DNA from: Photorhabdus asymbiotica
Lineage (GTDB): Bacteria; Pseudomonadota; Gammaproteobacteria; Enterobacterales; Enterobacteriaceae
Length of the DNA stretch: 64,000 nucleotides
Direction of reading: 5' to 3'
Assembly: GCF_003634575.1 (NCBI RefSeq)
Contig: NZ_RBLJ01000002.1
Span: forward strand, 62,001-126,000
Positions 1-10,500 of this stretch are shown in pieces; the first letter of the stretch is position 1; each line of letters opens with the position of its first letter. The notes under the pieces are model-generated. The model saw only the letters and a program-made list of their open reading frames with translations, had not been told where the DNA came from and ran no database searches. The translations under genes were made by a program, and so were the position numbers.

Positions 1-924
1 TTTAACAATTTAGTGGGGAATTTGAGATAGGGTATTATGGTTAAAGTTGTTTTATCTTCAAGTTAATCGGTATAGAATTAATTACAAAGACAAACATTTA
101 GATTATTTAACTATAAATATGCAACAAAAAGGCAAAAAGCCAGAATTATTAAAACATATCATGTATAACATCAAGAACATTAATCTAAGCTTTAGATTAA
201 CCAAAAACAAAAAAACCATGAATATGATTAAAAAATATAATCAATTACATTGTATTCAAATATTATTAAAGACAGATAATTCATCCCTTAAATAATAAAA
301 CCCATTGTACTATTTTCCTCCAGACAGGATTTTTTACGCCACCACCAGACGGTATACTCCTGACCGGAAAAAACGTAGATTCGCAACTCGAAGACGCACA
401 TCAGGACAGAAAACATGTAATTCAGAAACAAGAATCCGACTATGATTTTCTTCTATCGGTTGACTACCGAAGAGAGGATCAATGTTTGGTTTGAAGATAA
501 AACCCTGTTTTTCAGTGACAACCATCTGGATATGACGACTGGCCTGCTGCAATACAACTCGCAACCAAAAACCGCCCACAACAGGCTGGACTCAATTTAT
601 CAAATACGATTAGGGGTCAAGGTAAGTCCACAACGCAGTCTCCACAAAGACGATAACCCGGACAATGCGTTATCATCTTTCCCATATGAGACCAGCCGTG
701 AAGGTTACCGCAACTTCGGCAGAAAATGAGAATTATGAAATAATGAACATTAACCAACCCACACAAGTGAATAGAAAAAGGCTGGAAATAACGTTACAGA
801 GTTCACAGATGGAAAATAATGACGAAATAAGGACATCCCGTCCTGCTATTCACAGGGGAAATTCATGCTGTTAAGACCACTGAATTTAAAGATATAATAT
901 AGCATCAAGAAAACAAAAAAGATC
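1..924. other. AT-rich left-edge region without a convincing gene
   Basis: I see no gene I can support here. Bases 1-300 are extremely AT-rich, and their one open frame is Lys/Asn/Ile-dominated, as expected from composition alone. Bases 310-730 have a more balanced composition, with short overlapping open frames on both strands (for example minus 334-579 and plus 442-729). This could be the worn remains of a gene, but no family is recognisable. The end of the 1060-residue adenylating protein follows at 925. Confidence 0.5.
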
Positions 925-3900
925 TTATCCGTTTTTCTTGGCAAGATCTGATAAAGCGTACCTAATTAACTTCCCACTACTTGTCTTAGGAAGCGCATTG
1001 ACAGAACGGAAAAAGTGGGGGTAGTGAGATTTCCCTAATTTACTACGTGCATATTCCTTCAGCTCAGACCATAACTTTGGTAAATCAGATACTTCTTCAG
1101 CCAGAACAATTAATGCATAAGGTCTTATAAGTTCAAATTCATCTTTACTAAACCACACAGCACTTTCTTTTACCTTAGGATGCTTCATTAAAACCTGTTC
1201 AAGAACTTGCGGTGAAAACCAACAGCCATTTATTTTTAGCGTCGCTCCTGATCTCCCAACATAATAGTAAAAACCTTCTGCATCCACGAAATATAGATCT
1301 CGAGTATTAAACCAGCCATCGACAAAGGAATCCGAGTTTTCACCTTTAGCATCATTTATATATCCTTTAGCTAAGGTATTTCCTTTCACCCACAATACCC
1401 CAACCTCACCAACACTACATATTCTTCCATCACTATTTACCAATTTAACCACAAAGCCGGGAACCAACAGTCCACTAGAACCTGGGCGGCTATAACCATC
1501 ACGATTTGAAATAAAGGTGGAAAGCACTTCTGTCGTGCCGATACCATCAATAATATCTGTCCCCATCTTTTGCTTTGCTTCAATATAAAGCGTTTCTGGT
1601 AAAACTTCACCTGAAGAGATACAAAGTCTTAAATTAGGTAAATTATTATCTTTAATTTCATCCTGCAAAATCATTTTTAGTATCATGGGTACAGTAAAAA
1701 AAACATTCACTGAGAAGCGTTTGAGAGTTTCAGCATAACTTTTTCCCTTCGCTAGAGGAGCCGCAATTACATGCGATGCCCCCGAAAAAAGCGAAATTAA
1801 TAGGCTATTCAAACCATACGCAAAAAATATTCTCGATGGGGTATATACACATTCCCCCTCACGTAAGCCAACAACGACAGGAGTATAATTCATATTACAT
1901 AGCACAAAATCTTTATGCTCATGTATCAATGCCTTTGGTGAACCTGTTGATCCAGATGTAAACAATATTACAGCCGGGTGCTCTTCAGGTAATAGAACCG
2001 CTTCATCGGTTATGTTATTACTCTCACCTACAAGACCTAATGTAATCTCATGAAAATTAATGATAAGACCATTGAACAAAGCTCGTAAATCTACATTCTG
2101 AGCAGTTTCATCACATATCAATACAAACGGATTCGCTGCACGCAGCATTTTCTCTATATGTTCTACCGAAGCTGAATAATTTATTGGACAAAAGACCAAT
2201 CCCCGCCAAAAACATGCCAGCATAATGATTACACTTTGAAAACTATCAACAGCCGCTAATGCCACAACGTCACCAATATTCAACCCAAGAGTATTAAGTT
2301 TTTGAGAATATCTCTTTGTATTCTGGTTGAGCTGATCGTAAGTCAGATGTTCGCCAGTATTAGGATCAAACAGCGCTATTCCTCTACCCGGCTTGAAAAT
2401 AAAATTACATAGATTCATTCTATTTCCCTTGAGAGTTTTTAGTGCATTTCTGGCTTGAATAGCCCCGAAATAATTATTGAGACCATCTCTAGAAGGTCTA
2501 GTTAATACTCCATGAAGAGATAGAACATTTTCAATTTCATATGGTACCACTGGTCCATATTGGCTTATTAAGATGGGATTACAATTATCTTTTAAAGCAA
2601 GGTGTGTTTCGATATCATTAATTATCTTATTGTTTAATAGTAGACTATTGGAAACATCGAAAAACTTCGCAATAATCATCGATAACAAAATTGATTCGTA
2701 AATAATCGAATAAGGAAGCCAGGAAAAAGCACGATGACAATCTTCCTCATGTGTTTCAAAATAAACATCTTTTATAATTAATAAATTAGCTCTCTGACAA
2801 ATAAGGTGATATTTGTTAAGTACATTTCCTTGCATATCAACCAATATTGAAACTTGATCAAATTCTCTGATATCCCACAACTTTTCTCCCTGCAAAATGA
2901 TTACAACATTTGCACAATATGCCTCCTGCCCTACGACCAAGTCAAAACAATCATATTGCTCAATTAACGGTAGCACGTAACTTACCACACGAACCTCACC
3001 CAACGCAGTAATCTTAATACGATTAGCACCACTTTGAATGTTTCGAGATATTTGCGTTAAAATTTCCCTTATTTGTATAACTAAAAAGTAATCCCCCAAG
3101 GAAAAAGTCTTTTTCAGTTTCTTCTCTAATTCATCCTTTCCAATAATACCTTCTATAACAGACGGCACCACGAATGCTTCTGCTTTATCAATATATTTCC
3201 CTGCAAAATTTAGCAACGCCTCCGAATATTGTTTTCCTCCATTCATCAGTTTTTCATAAGAAGTCGGCAATACAATCACATCAACCTGCGTGTACGTCTT
3301 CACAATCTTATAACTCCACAGAAAAAAGGGAGATAATATTTCACAAAGATAATTCCATACCGCCACTAACTCAGTTTCACTAAAAACCACCAGGCTTACA
3401 TCCCAATTTTTTATATCTGTTATAACGTTAGGATAAACGAAACATGTAATTGTTTGCTTATGATTACATTCCAATACTTTTTTACTTGATATTTCAGGAC
3501 GTGTATATGCGAAATCATCCTCTGCGAATCTGTCATAAACAACATGAGCAAGCAATTTATCACTTCGCTTCAAGGAAATGATTTCAAAGAGTATTTCCAT
3601 CGAACGCTTCACAACATCTACCTGTGACAACGTAAGACAGTCCGGGATATTCAGTATTATATCTTTTGAATTGTCATCTGCCGGTAAACAAACTATTTTA
3701 TGAAATATAAATAAGTAAGAACATATTACCGACATCAACTTATTTTGTTTATCCAGCTCAGCAATGAAATTGTCAAACTTATCGCTATCTTGTCTCATAT
3801 AAGAAATAAACAAGGATATTTTACTTTTCCCATCACCACTCATTCTACAATCCAAGTTTTCATAAGACTGAGTAATTTCGTTCAACAACTGAAATACCTT

Positions 3901-4107
3901 CTCATAATTTTCACTTCCATTTTTAACGTTACTATCAACTCTGGACAACAAATCAATATAACCTTCATCATCCAATTTTTTCTTATTAATGCATTGAAAT
4001 TCTGCGTTTTTATATCTACCACTTGTCGTATTTCTGCCTTCCTGAATAACTTCCATAAAGTTTTCATGAACAAATATTTCATTCATTAATTTATTTTCTT
4101 TATACAT
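925..4107 (-). CDS. Unknown N-terminal half fused to a benzoate-CoA-ligase-like adenylation domain (1060 aa)
   Basis: The C-terminal half (about residues 545-1060) is an ANL-superfamily adenylation domain. It has the P-loop FTSGSTGSPKAL near residue 716, then FFAYGLNSLL and IDGIGTTEVLSTFIS, which are typical of the benzoate/hydroxybenzoate-CoA ligase branch. The C-terminal lysine motif PKTSSGKLIRYAL is present. The family activates a carboxylate as acyl-AMP and then loads it on CoA or a carrier; no carrier domain is present here, so the acceptor is unknown. Residues 1-540 match no family I recognise. They are soluble-looking, AT-rich in coding, and contain alternating hydrophobic strands around 370-440. 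The start at 4107 is preceded by AGGGG at good spacing. Transcription follows the direction of the toxin gene, from which it is separated by about 455 bp. Aryl or acyl starter-unit activation for the nearby cluster is possible but unproven. Confidence 0.8.
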   Translation of the reverse strand: MYKENKLMNEIFVHENFMEVIQEGRNTTSGRYKNAEFQCINKKKLDDEGYIDLLSRVDSNVKNGSENYEKVFQLLNEITQSYENLDCRMSGDGKSKISLFISYMRQDSDKFDNFIAELDKQNKLMSVICSYLFIFHKIVCLPADDNSKDIILNIPDCLTLSQVDVVKRSMEILFEIISLKRSDKLLAHVVYDRFAEDDFAYTRPEISSKKVLECNHKQTITCFVYPNVITDIKNWDVSLVVFSETELVAVWNYLCEILSPFFLWSYKIVKTYTQVDVIVLPTSYEKLMNGGKQYSEALLNFAGKYIDKAEAFVVPSVIEGIIGKDELEKKLKKTFSLGDYFLVIQIREILTQISRNIQSGANRIKITALGEVRVVSYVLPLIEQYDCFDLVVGQEAYCANVVIILQGEKLWDIREFDQVSILVDMQGNVLNKYHLICQRANLLIIKDVYFETHEEDCHRAFSWLPYSIIYESILLSMIIAKFFDVSNSLLLNNKIINDIETHLALKDNCNPILISQYGPVVPYEIENVLSLHGVLTRPSRDGLNNYFGAIQARNALKTLKGNRMNLCNFIFKPGRGIALFDPNTGEHLTYDQLNQNTKRYSQKLNTLGLNIGDVVALAAVDSFQSVIIMLACFWRGLVFCPINYSASVEHIEKMLRAANPFVLICDETAQNVDLRALFNGLIINFHEITLGLVGESNNITDEAVLLPEEHPAVILFTSGSTGSPKALIHEHKDFVLCNMNYTPVVVGLREGECVYTPSRIFFAYGLNSLLISLFSGASHVIAAPLAKGKSYAETLKRFSVNVFFTVPMILKMILQDEIKDNNLPNLRLCISSGEVLPETLYIEAKQKMGTDIIDGIGTTEVLSTFISNRDGYSRPGSSGLLVPGFVVKLVNSDGRICSVGEVGVLWVKGNTLAKGYINDAKGENSDSFVDGWFNTRDLYFVDAEGFYYYVGRSGATLKINGCWFSPQVLEQVLMKHPKVKESAVWFSKDEFELIRPYALIVLAEEVSDLPKLWSELKEYARSKLGKSHYPHFFRSVNALPKTSSGKLIRYALSDLAKKNG

Positions 4108-4255
4108 TTACACCCCTAAAAAAATAGTTAGTGCCCCTTTTAACCAATTCAATCTTTCTCTATATGATCAGCAGCTCGCAAATTATCTGTGCCATTTATA
4201 TTATAGTTCGTCTTAATGTTACTTATTGCTTGCTATTAAAGAGGTTTTTGGGATC

Positions 4256-4420
4256 TCACCGACACGCTGGTACAAAGCATTTCTGATCCCATTTCACAAA
4301 TAACCATGTTACAACGACAAGTAATGCGATATTGAGCCTGATCGTTTCAATGTTAAGACCCGAAAATTCAGCAGGTGCGCATGCTAATTCCCGGTAATTG
4401 TCACTGTAAAAATATTGAAT
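4256..4420 (-). pseudogene. Possible 3' remnant of a small membrane protein gene
   Basis: A coherent reading frame on the minus strand ends with TGA at 4256-4258. It encodes about 54 residues with one clear transmembrane-like stretch (IALLVVVTWLFV) followed by a Trp/Lys/Cys-rich tail. The frame is closed upstream by TAA and has no ATG, so it looks like the end of a truncated gene, not a complete one. I do not recognise the family. It lies between the toxin gene and the adenylating protein gene. Confidence 0.3.
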
Positions 4421-4443
4421 TTACGTTTAACTGGGGCCAAGAG

Positions 4444-4470
4444 ACAGGAAGGGCTTTGCGCCCCTCCTGT
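4444..4470 (-). terminator. Candidate terminator downstream of the giant toxin gene
   Basis: Inverted repeat with arms ACAGGA-A-GGGC and GCCC-C-TCCTGT, interrupted by a single mismatch and separated by a five-base loop. It lies about 95 bp past the toxin stop codon. No long T-run follows, so a transcript-end role is only probable. Confidence 0.4.
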
Positions 4471-4562
4471 GGTTTCTCTTGCTAGTTCAAGACAATGAAG
4501 GCACCAGTACCGCTATGCGGTCTGACAGTTTTGCGGCAAGTGCTCGCAAACACCATCACCGG

Positions 4563-7500
4563 CTACTGGATGGCCCAAGACAGTTCAAACAAGCCATCCT
4601 TAGCCACTCCCATCCTGGTAAAACACTCGACCAAGTGATCAATGCTGATCACTGACGAGGAACCTTTCAGCTTGATTTTCAGATGCCGGTGTGTCACCGC
4701 TTGATTACCAAACACCTTGCGCATTACCAGGTCCGTGCCATTGGCCGAGTCGGTCAATATCAGGTCATCCTCGTGACGGCTGACGAGGATTTTTTCCGCA
4801 TCGGCCACCGGGATGATCAAGTGGTCCAGAGCCTGGCTCAGGTCATCGTTGTCAATGACGATCGTGCGGTAATGGGACCACATCGCCTCACTGAGACGGT
4901 AAGTATCGCTATCAGCCCCGCCATGCAGCACCACGCTGTCGACACCGGCAATCAGCGGAGGTGTCAGCTCGTCCTGACGGCCACTCATCTCCCCGCCCTG
5001 AAGCAACAGCGACGAACCAATGCGCTCGACACTGGTGTAATGCACACCACCGCCCTGAATCCGGTACAACGCCTGGTCCGTTGGGCTATACACGTACGCC
5101 CCCTTCTTCCCGGCATCAACTCCGACGAAACGCAAGTTGTCTGCGGCGGCAAGGATGCCACCGACGGAAAACAGTTGACCACTGTCGACATCGAACCATC
5201 CTCGAGATTCATCTCCTTGCAAGGTCAGCACACCTTTGGTAGGCCACTGACCAGCAACCTCAGCAAGTGCTTGTGGCAGACGGGCAAGGTTGACCTGTTG
5301 CCAGTCTTTGTCGACCGCAACCAACTGCAATTTGCCATCATTGGTTCGCAACAAGATCTCGCCCTTAACGGTGGTCAAACGCAGCCCGGCATCAACTTGC
5401 TCCGCCGCCTTGAGGTGCAGTTCCGGCATCAGCTCACTGACAGCAGGAAGTTGCGCCGAGGCTTTAAGCACCGCTTCGCTACCGAACGCGGCAGCCAGCG
5501 CATCGGCAGTCATAGGCGGCTGACGATACAACTTACCGTTGGCAAGTTCGAACAGTCGTGCGCTGGAACCGTCCGCTTCGAAACCCAGGAACTGTAAATG
5601 CTTGTCTTGCAGGGGAGCCGAAGCCACCACCACCTGACCATTGTGGTACCACACCGGCAGCAGGTTGTCATTGGTGCCCTTGACTCCAAACACCGCCAGA
5701 GTGGCTCTAAAGCCGGCAACACCGGCCAAGTCCTGCCACCAGTGGATATGTTTCTTGAGCCAATGCTCGTTAACTGCTGCGTAGTTAAGCTGACCCTGTG
5801 CATCAAGCCGGGCCACATACCCATCCTCAGTTATCGCAATCAGGTGACCGTTCACATTGATCACATTAGACAAGGCCGGCGTGGTGACCCGTAATGCGCT
5901 CGGCTGGCTGGCGTCGAGTACCGCCTGCCCTGGCCCTTCCTGGCGGAACAGAGCCTTTTCCTTCTTGCTGTAGAAGAAAAACACTTCCTTGCCTCCGGGC
6001 TGCGGCATACTCCCCGCCAACACCAGGTCGGACGGGATCTTCCAGGCACTACGGGTTTGTTTGCCCTCTTTGAGGTTCCAAGCCTGATCCGCCGGTGGCG
6101 CCAGATTCGGTTTGATTAGCGTCCTGTCGCTAGTACGTATCCAGTAGCGGTGCGGCACGTTAGCAGCATCCAAGCCGAACACCGTGATCAACTCCGCACT
6201 GGTTGGCTGGATCAACCGTGCGCCCAGCGTATACGTCGGAGTCTTGCGCGGGATACCATCGCTCTCATAACCCTTGCGTATGACCTGAAGCTCATCATTA
6301 TGCCGGTTAGTACCTGCCGAAAGCTGGAGCAGCTCATCATCACCCACCGCACTAACCAACTCCATTCGGTCACCGAGGATCTTATAGCCAAGCTCAGCCC
6401 CCCTCTTCTCTGGTCGTTGTTTTAGCAGCTCCTCTGCCTGTTCCTCTGGCCAATCCTTTAGCTGCTCCTCTAGCCGCTTTTCTGGCTGCTCCTTTACCTT
6501 TAGCCAATAATGGCGCGCCAGGTAAACGGCATCTCCCTCCTGCCATAGCCGACTGATCTTACCGTCACACTGGTTGAACCATAGTTCAAACTGCGCATCG
6601 ACCTGTCCGGTAGCGATGTCTACCCGCCACACCGCCACGTTATCGGCATCGTAGAAATAAGCATAGTCATCTATCACCGCACCCAATTGGGCATGTCTGG
6701 CCTGTTTCTGGCTGGTGTCAGTAAACAGCATACGGTCCTTAACCACATCGTAGAACGCTCGACCGACATCTCGCCCATTGTGACGATAGTTCTCGACTAC
6801 CACGTAATGTCCGTGTAGCTGATGCGCCTTATTCAGTTTTTTTAGATGCTGCTCAATTTGCTGGTCAGGCCCCTGCCATCCGTCCGCATCTACGCTTACT
6901 AAATTAACGATCGGCTGCGAGTTAGAGAAATCGACTACGTGCATCTCACCCTTGTTGACCACAGAGACCGACTTATTCTTGACCGGGTCAAGCTCTACCA
7001 CAACTCCACCGAACACCAGCTGATTCTTCGACACGCTGATGCCGTTACTGGCTAGCTGACTGAGATCGATGATCCATTCACTAGCAGCAACGTTTGTGAG
7101 CTTAACTCGAGTGCCTTCGTTGAGGCCGATCTGGTACTTACCACCGTTACCCTTTATCTCGTAATGCAGGTAGCCATGCAGTTCCTTGGGCAACTTAGGC
7201 ACCACCAGTTGTCGGTCACGCTGATCGAGCACCACCTCAATCGAGGTGTCGACGTACTCATGATGAATCCTGCGAATTGTCTGCTCACCCGGAAAGATGT
7301 AAAAGTCGTAGTCGAACCGCTTGTCTTCCTCAAGCCTGCGGATCACGTCAAAGCCGGTGTCGTGGCGAGTGGTAGCACCGGGGAGCAGCATGTATTCGTA
7401 TCTGATGTAGGACTTGGGCGTGCCCGGCAGGATAATTGCACTGTCGCCGTACTCAAGGGACTTGGAAGCCTCCTTGTAACCAATGCCGCTGCGCACTTCG

Positions 7501-10500
7501 ATTGCCTGATCACGGTCGTGGACCATTTGCGGAAAGTCACCGATCCAGAAGAAGTAATTGATTTCCCCCGAACCGGTAGAGCCGGAATGGGTACGGTAGA
7601 TGTACTGGCTGTCGAAGACTATCTGGTTCTTTTGCAGGTCGAGGCACTTGACTACCGCTCCAGGCAGGGACACCAGCACCTTCTTCTCGTTCTCGACTTT
7701 ATGATCATAGCCGTTGTGACCGTAGGCATAGTCGACCGTGTCGAAGTAACGGCCCACCGCCTTGGCATCCTCAGCAACCGCACCAAAAGCCTGCGCCAGT
7801 GCCGTGAAGCCCACTGCGAGTCCGCCAAGGATTACCCCAGCCCCACCGAGTACCGCCGCAGTCGTTGAGGCACCGACCAACCCGGCCCCCACCCCGGCTA
7901 CGCCAGTGACTAAGCTAGCCGAGTCGAACGCCAGCTGGGTACCGAACACGGCCTTCTGTACATCGTTCTCGGCGTGGGCCAACTCATAGGCATCCAGACC
8001 GACCATGACTCCACCAAATAACACACCGGCACCTTCGTTGACAGTGTGACCTAAGCTCAAAGCAAAGTCCTTAAACGAGGTTTCGGCGGCCTTCACTTCG
8101 CCGCGCAGCGCCGTGCGTACCAGTTCAGTGATCTTGACTACGTCCTGGAGACTACCGTGGGCCATCTGAGTCAGACCAAGATAGCTGTGGATCTTGAGTG
8201 CAGTAGCTAAATCAGGCGAAGCCACTCCGCTTGCAGCATCATGGCGGTTCTTGTCAGCAAACCACTGGATCAGTGTCTGGACCGTAAACCCGGCGTTCAA
8301 TCCGTCTACCGGCGCGACCTCGCTAACCCCTCTGCGAAGCTGCATCCGGCCATTCTCTAGGGTAAAGTGCTCATTCAACACTCTCATGTGTTCATCGACG
8401 AAGCGCCGGAATTCGACAAAAGTGCTATCGTCGGTGGTCAACCAGAGGGTCTGTTCGGGTTGGTCACTGTTGATGAACTGGACCCGGTAGTGACCTTCTC
8501 CTAGCTCTTCAGTCGTGGCAATAATCGGTAGCCAATGGCTGTCCAGTTGATACTCTTGCGCCAACTGAGTGCTGGCAACTTCGAACCGTCCCCCCAATTG
8601 CTCGGCATCAAGGGTCTTGAGCAAGGTACTTAGTCGCAAGTCTTCCGTGACCCGCTCTGGTGCTCTCACCGCCTGCTCAACCTGGCGCCGTTGCCCAATG
8701 ACACTGGCCAGTTCCTCGAACCGGGTCAGATCGGCCACGTTCAGGCCATTACCCACAGGTACCTCAGCCATCTTACCGGTATCGATCTCAACCAAGTTGA
8801 AGGCTGGCTCCGACTGACTGCCGAACGAGCCATAGTGTACGGCCAGATTGCGCTCCACCAAGTGCTTGTTCATTGCATTGAACAAATTCTTAGTGTTGTC
8901 AAAGGCAAAGATTCCGACGTTCGGGTCATAGAAGTAGTAGCGACGCCCTTCAGCTGTGACAGTGATCCCTACCATCATCGAGTGATTCTGGGTATTAAGC
9001 GCGAACATCGCAGTGTGGGCCGTTGTAGTCAGCCGCGACACCACTTCGGACAAATTGGACAGACCCAACTTTGTGGATGCCTGAACGGCTTCGACATTGG
9101 AGTGCAGCCTGATCAGGCTGTTCTTGAGCAACGTAGAGCCGCCCGCCTGTGGGTCGGCAGAAGCGAAGAACAGTTTTTGCACCAGATTGTTGATGCCGGT
9201 CTCTCCACTACTAGCCAATGCCACAGCCATGGCTCTAACCAAGGGGTAACAACGACCACCGGATCGGTCACCGACCAGCAACAGATAAAAGTCTTGTGGT
9301 ACCAGGCGATTGAAGACACTGCCGGCATCATGGAAGTCCTCACTGAACACCGCAGTCTGCCGCAGTACCTTGTCGATGTACTCGGCCTGGCTGGTTTCGG
9401 TGATGCGACCGCTCAAGGCACCTCGTTGTTCGGTGGTGAGTTTTCCCTCAAGAAATAGACTCTTCATGTCCAGGACTGACGTTTTATCATCCACCCCGGG
9501 GATATTGATCTCACGGAAGTTTTGCAAACCATAGGCAAACGCGGTGCCCAGCACACCACGTTGGTAAGCCTCGGCGATCGCATAACGCTCACCTACGCTG
9601 CTGGTACGCTTCCCGCCCTGAATGGCCGTATCGTCAATCCGTACCACCGCAGCGCTACCGTCTTTGGCCTTGATCTGCTGCCAGAGCCAAGCCTTTTCGA
9701 CAAAGTCAGCTTCACGCAATACTGAATCGTACTGTGCCCTGTAGTAATCCTGCGTAAGATTGAGTTGCTTGATCTGCTGGTCGATCAAGGCTGTATCGCT
9801 TGAGGTACGTCGTGCTTCCTGGAGCTGTTGGTGCTTGCCCGCCACTTGGTCGATGTCAGCTTTGACCTTAGCCTGAACCGCTTCGCGCAACCGGGTCCAT
9901 GCAGCAATCGCTGGATGTTCGGGAGAAAACTCGCCCTCTGTGTAGACACCGTCGGCAACCCCTTCAACCGATACCCCAAACTGCGTTGCTACCTTCTTCA
10001 GTTGTTGGTGAATCTGTTCGCGGTAGGTGGCAAACTCGCCCTGATTGTGCTGCCCAACTTGACTGTCGGCGACCAGGATCGAGAGTGGCTCCCCACCATC
10101 GCGTAACTTCGGCCAGACCCTCTGCCCATCTTGTTGATATTCTTGACGTTGGAACGCCAGTTGCCATTCGCCATCAACGTACTGCATGTACGCCGTAGCA
10201 AGTCCCTCAGTGGTACCGGATACTTGGTAATCCTTGTAGTCGACCGCCATCACCACGTTGTCATACAGCAGCGAGCTGTTGACCCGGCCATCGTGGTAGA
10301 CCCGGTAGGTATTATCGTCAAGACTAGTCACCACCAGCGATCCACCCGACAACGTACCGGTGAAGAGGAAATTGCCCGGTTCTCCCTGCTTAGGAATATC
10401 CACATAGGCAGGCACCGCATTGGCCTGATCTGGACCGTTGTAACCAAGGAAATACGCCACCACGCGGTTTGTCAATATGTCATTGGTGCTTCGCTCGATG

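Noticed and set aside
47-295. 82-residue plus-strand frame at the left edge
   Set aside because: Its Lys/Asn/Ile-rich content is expected from AT-rich DNA, and it has no recognisable motif or ribosome site.
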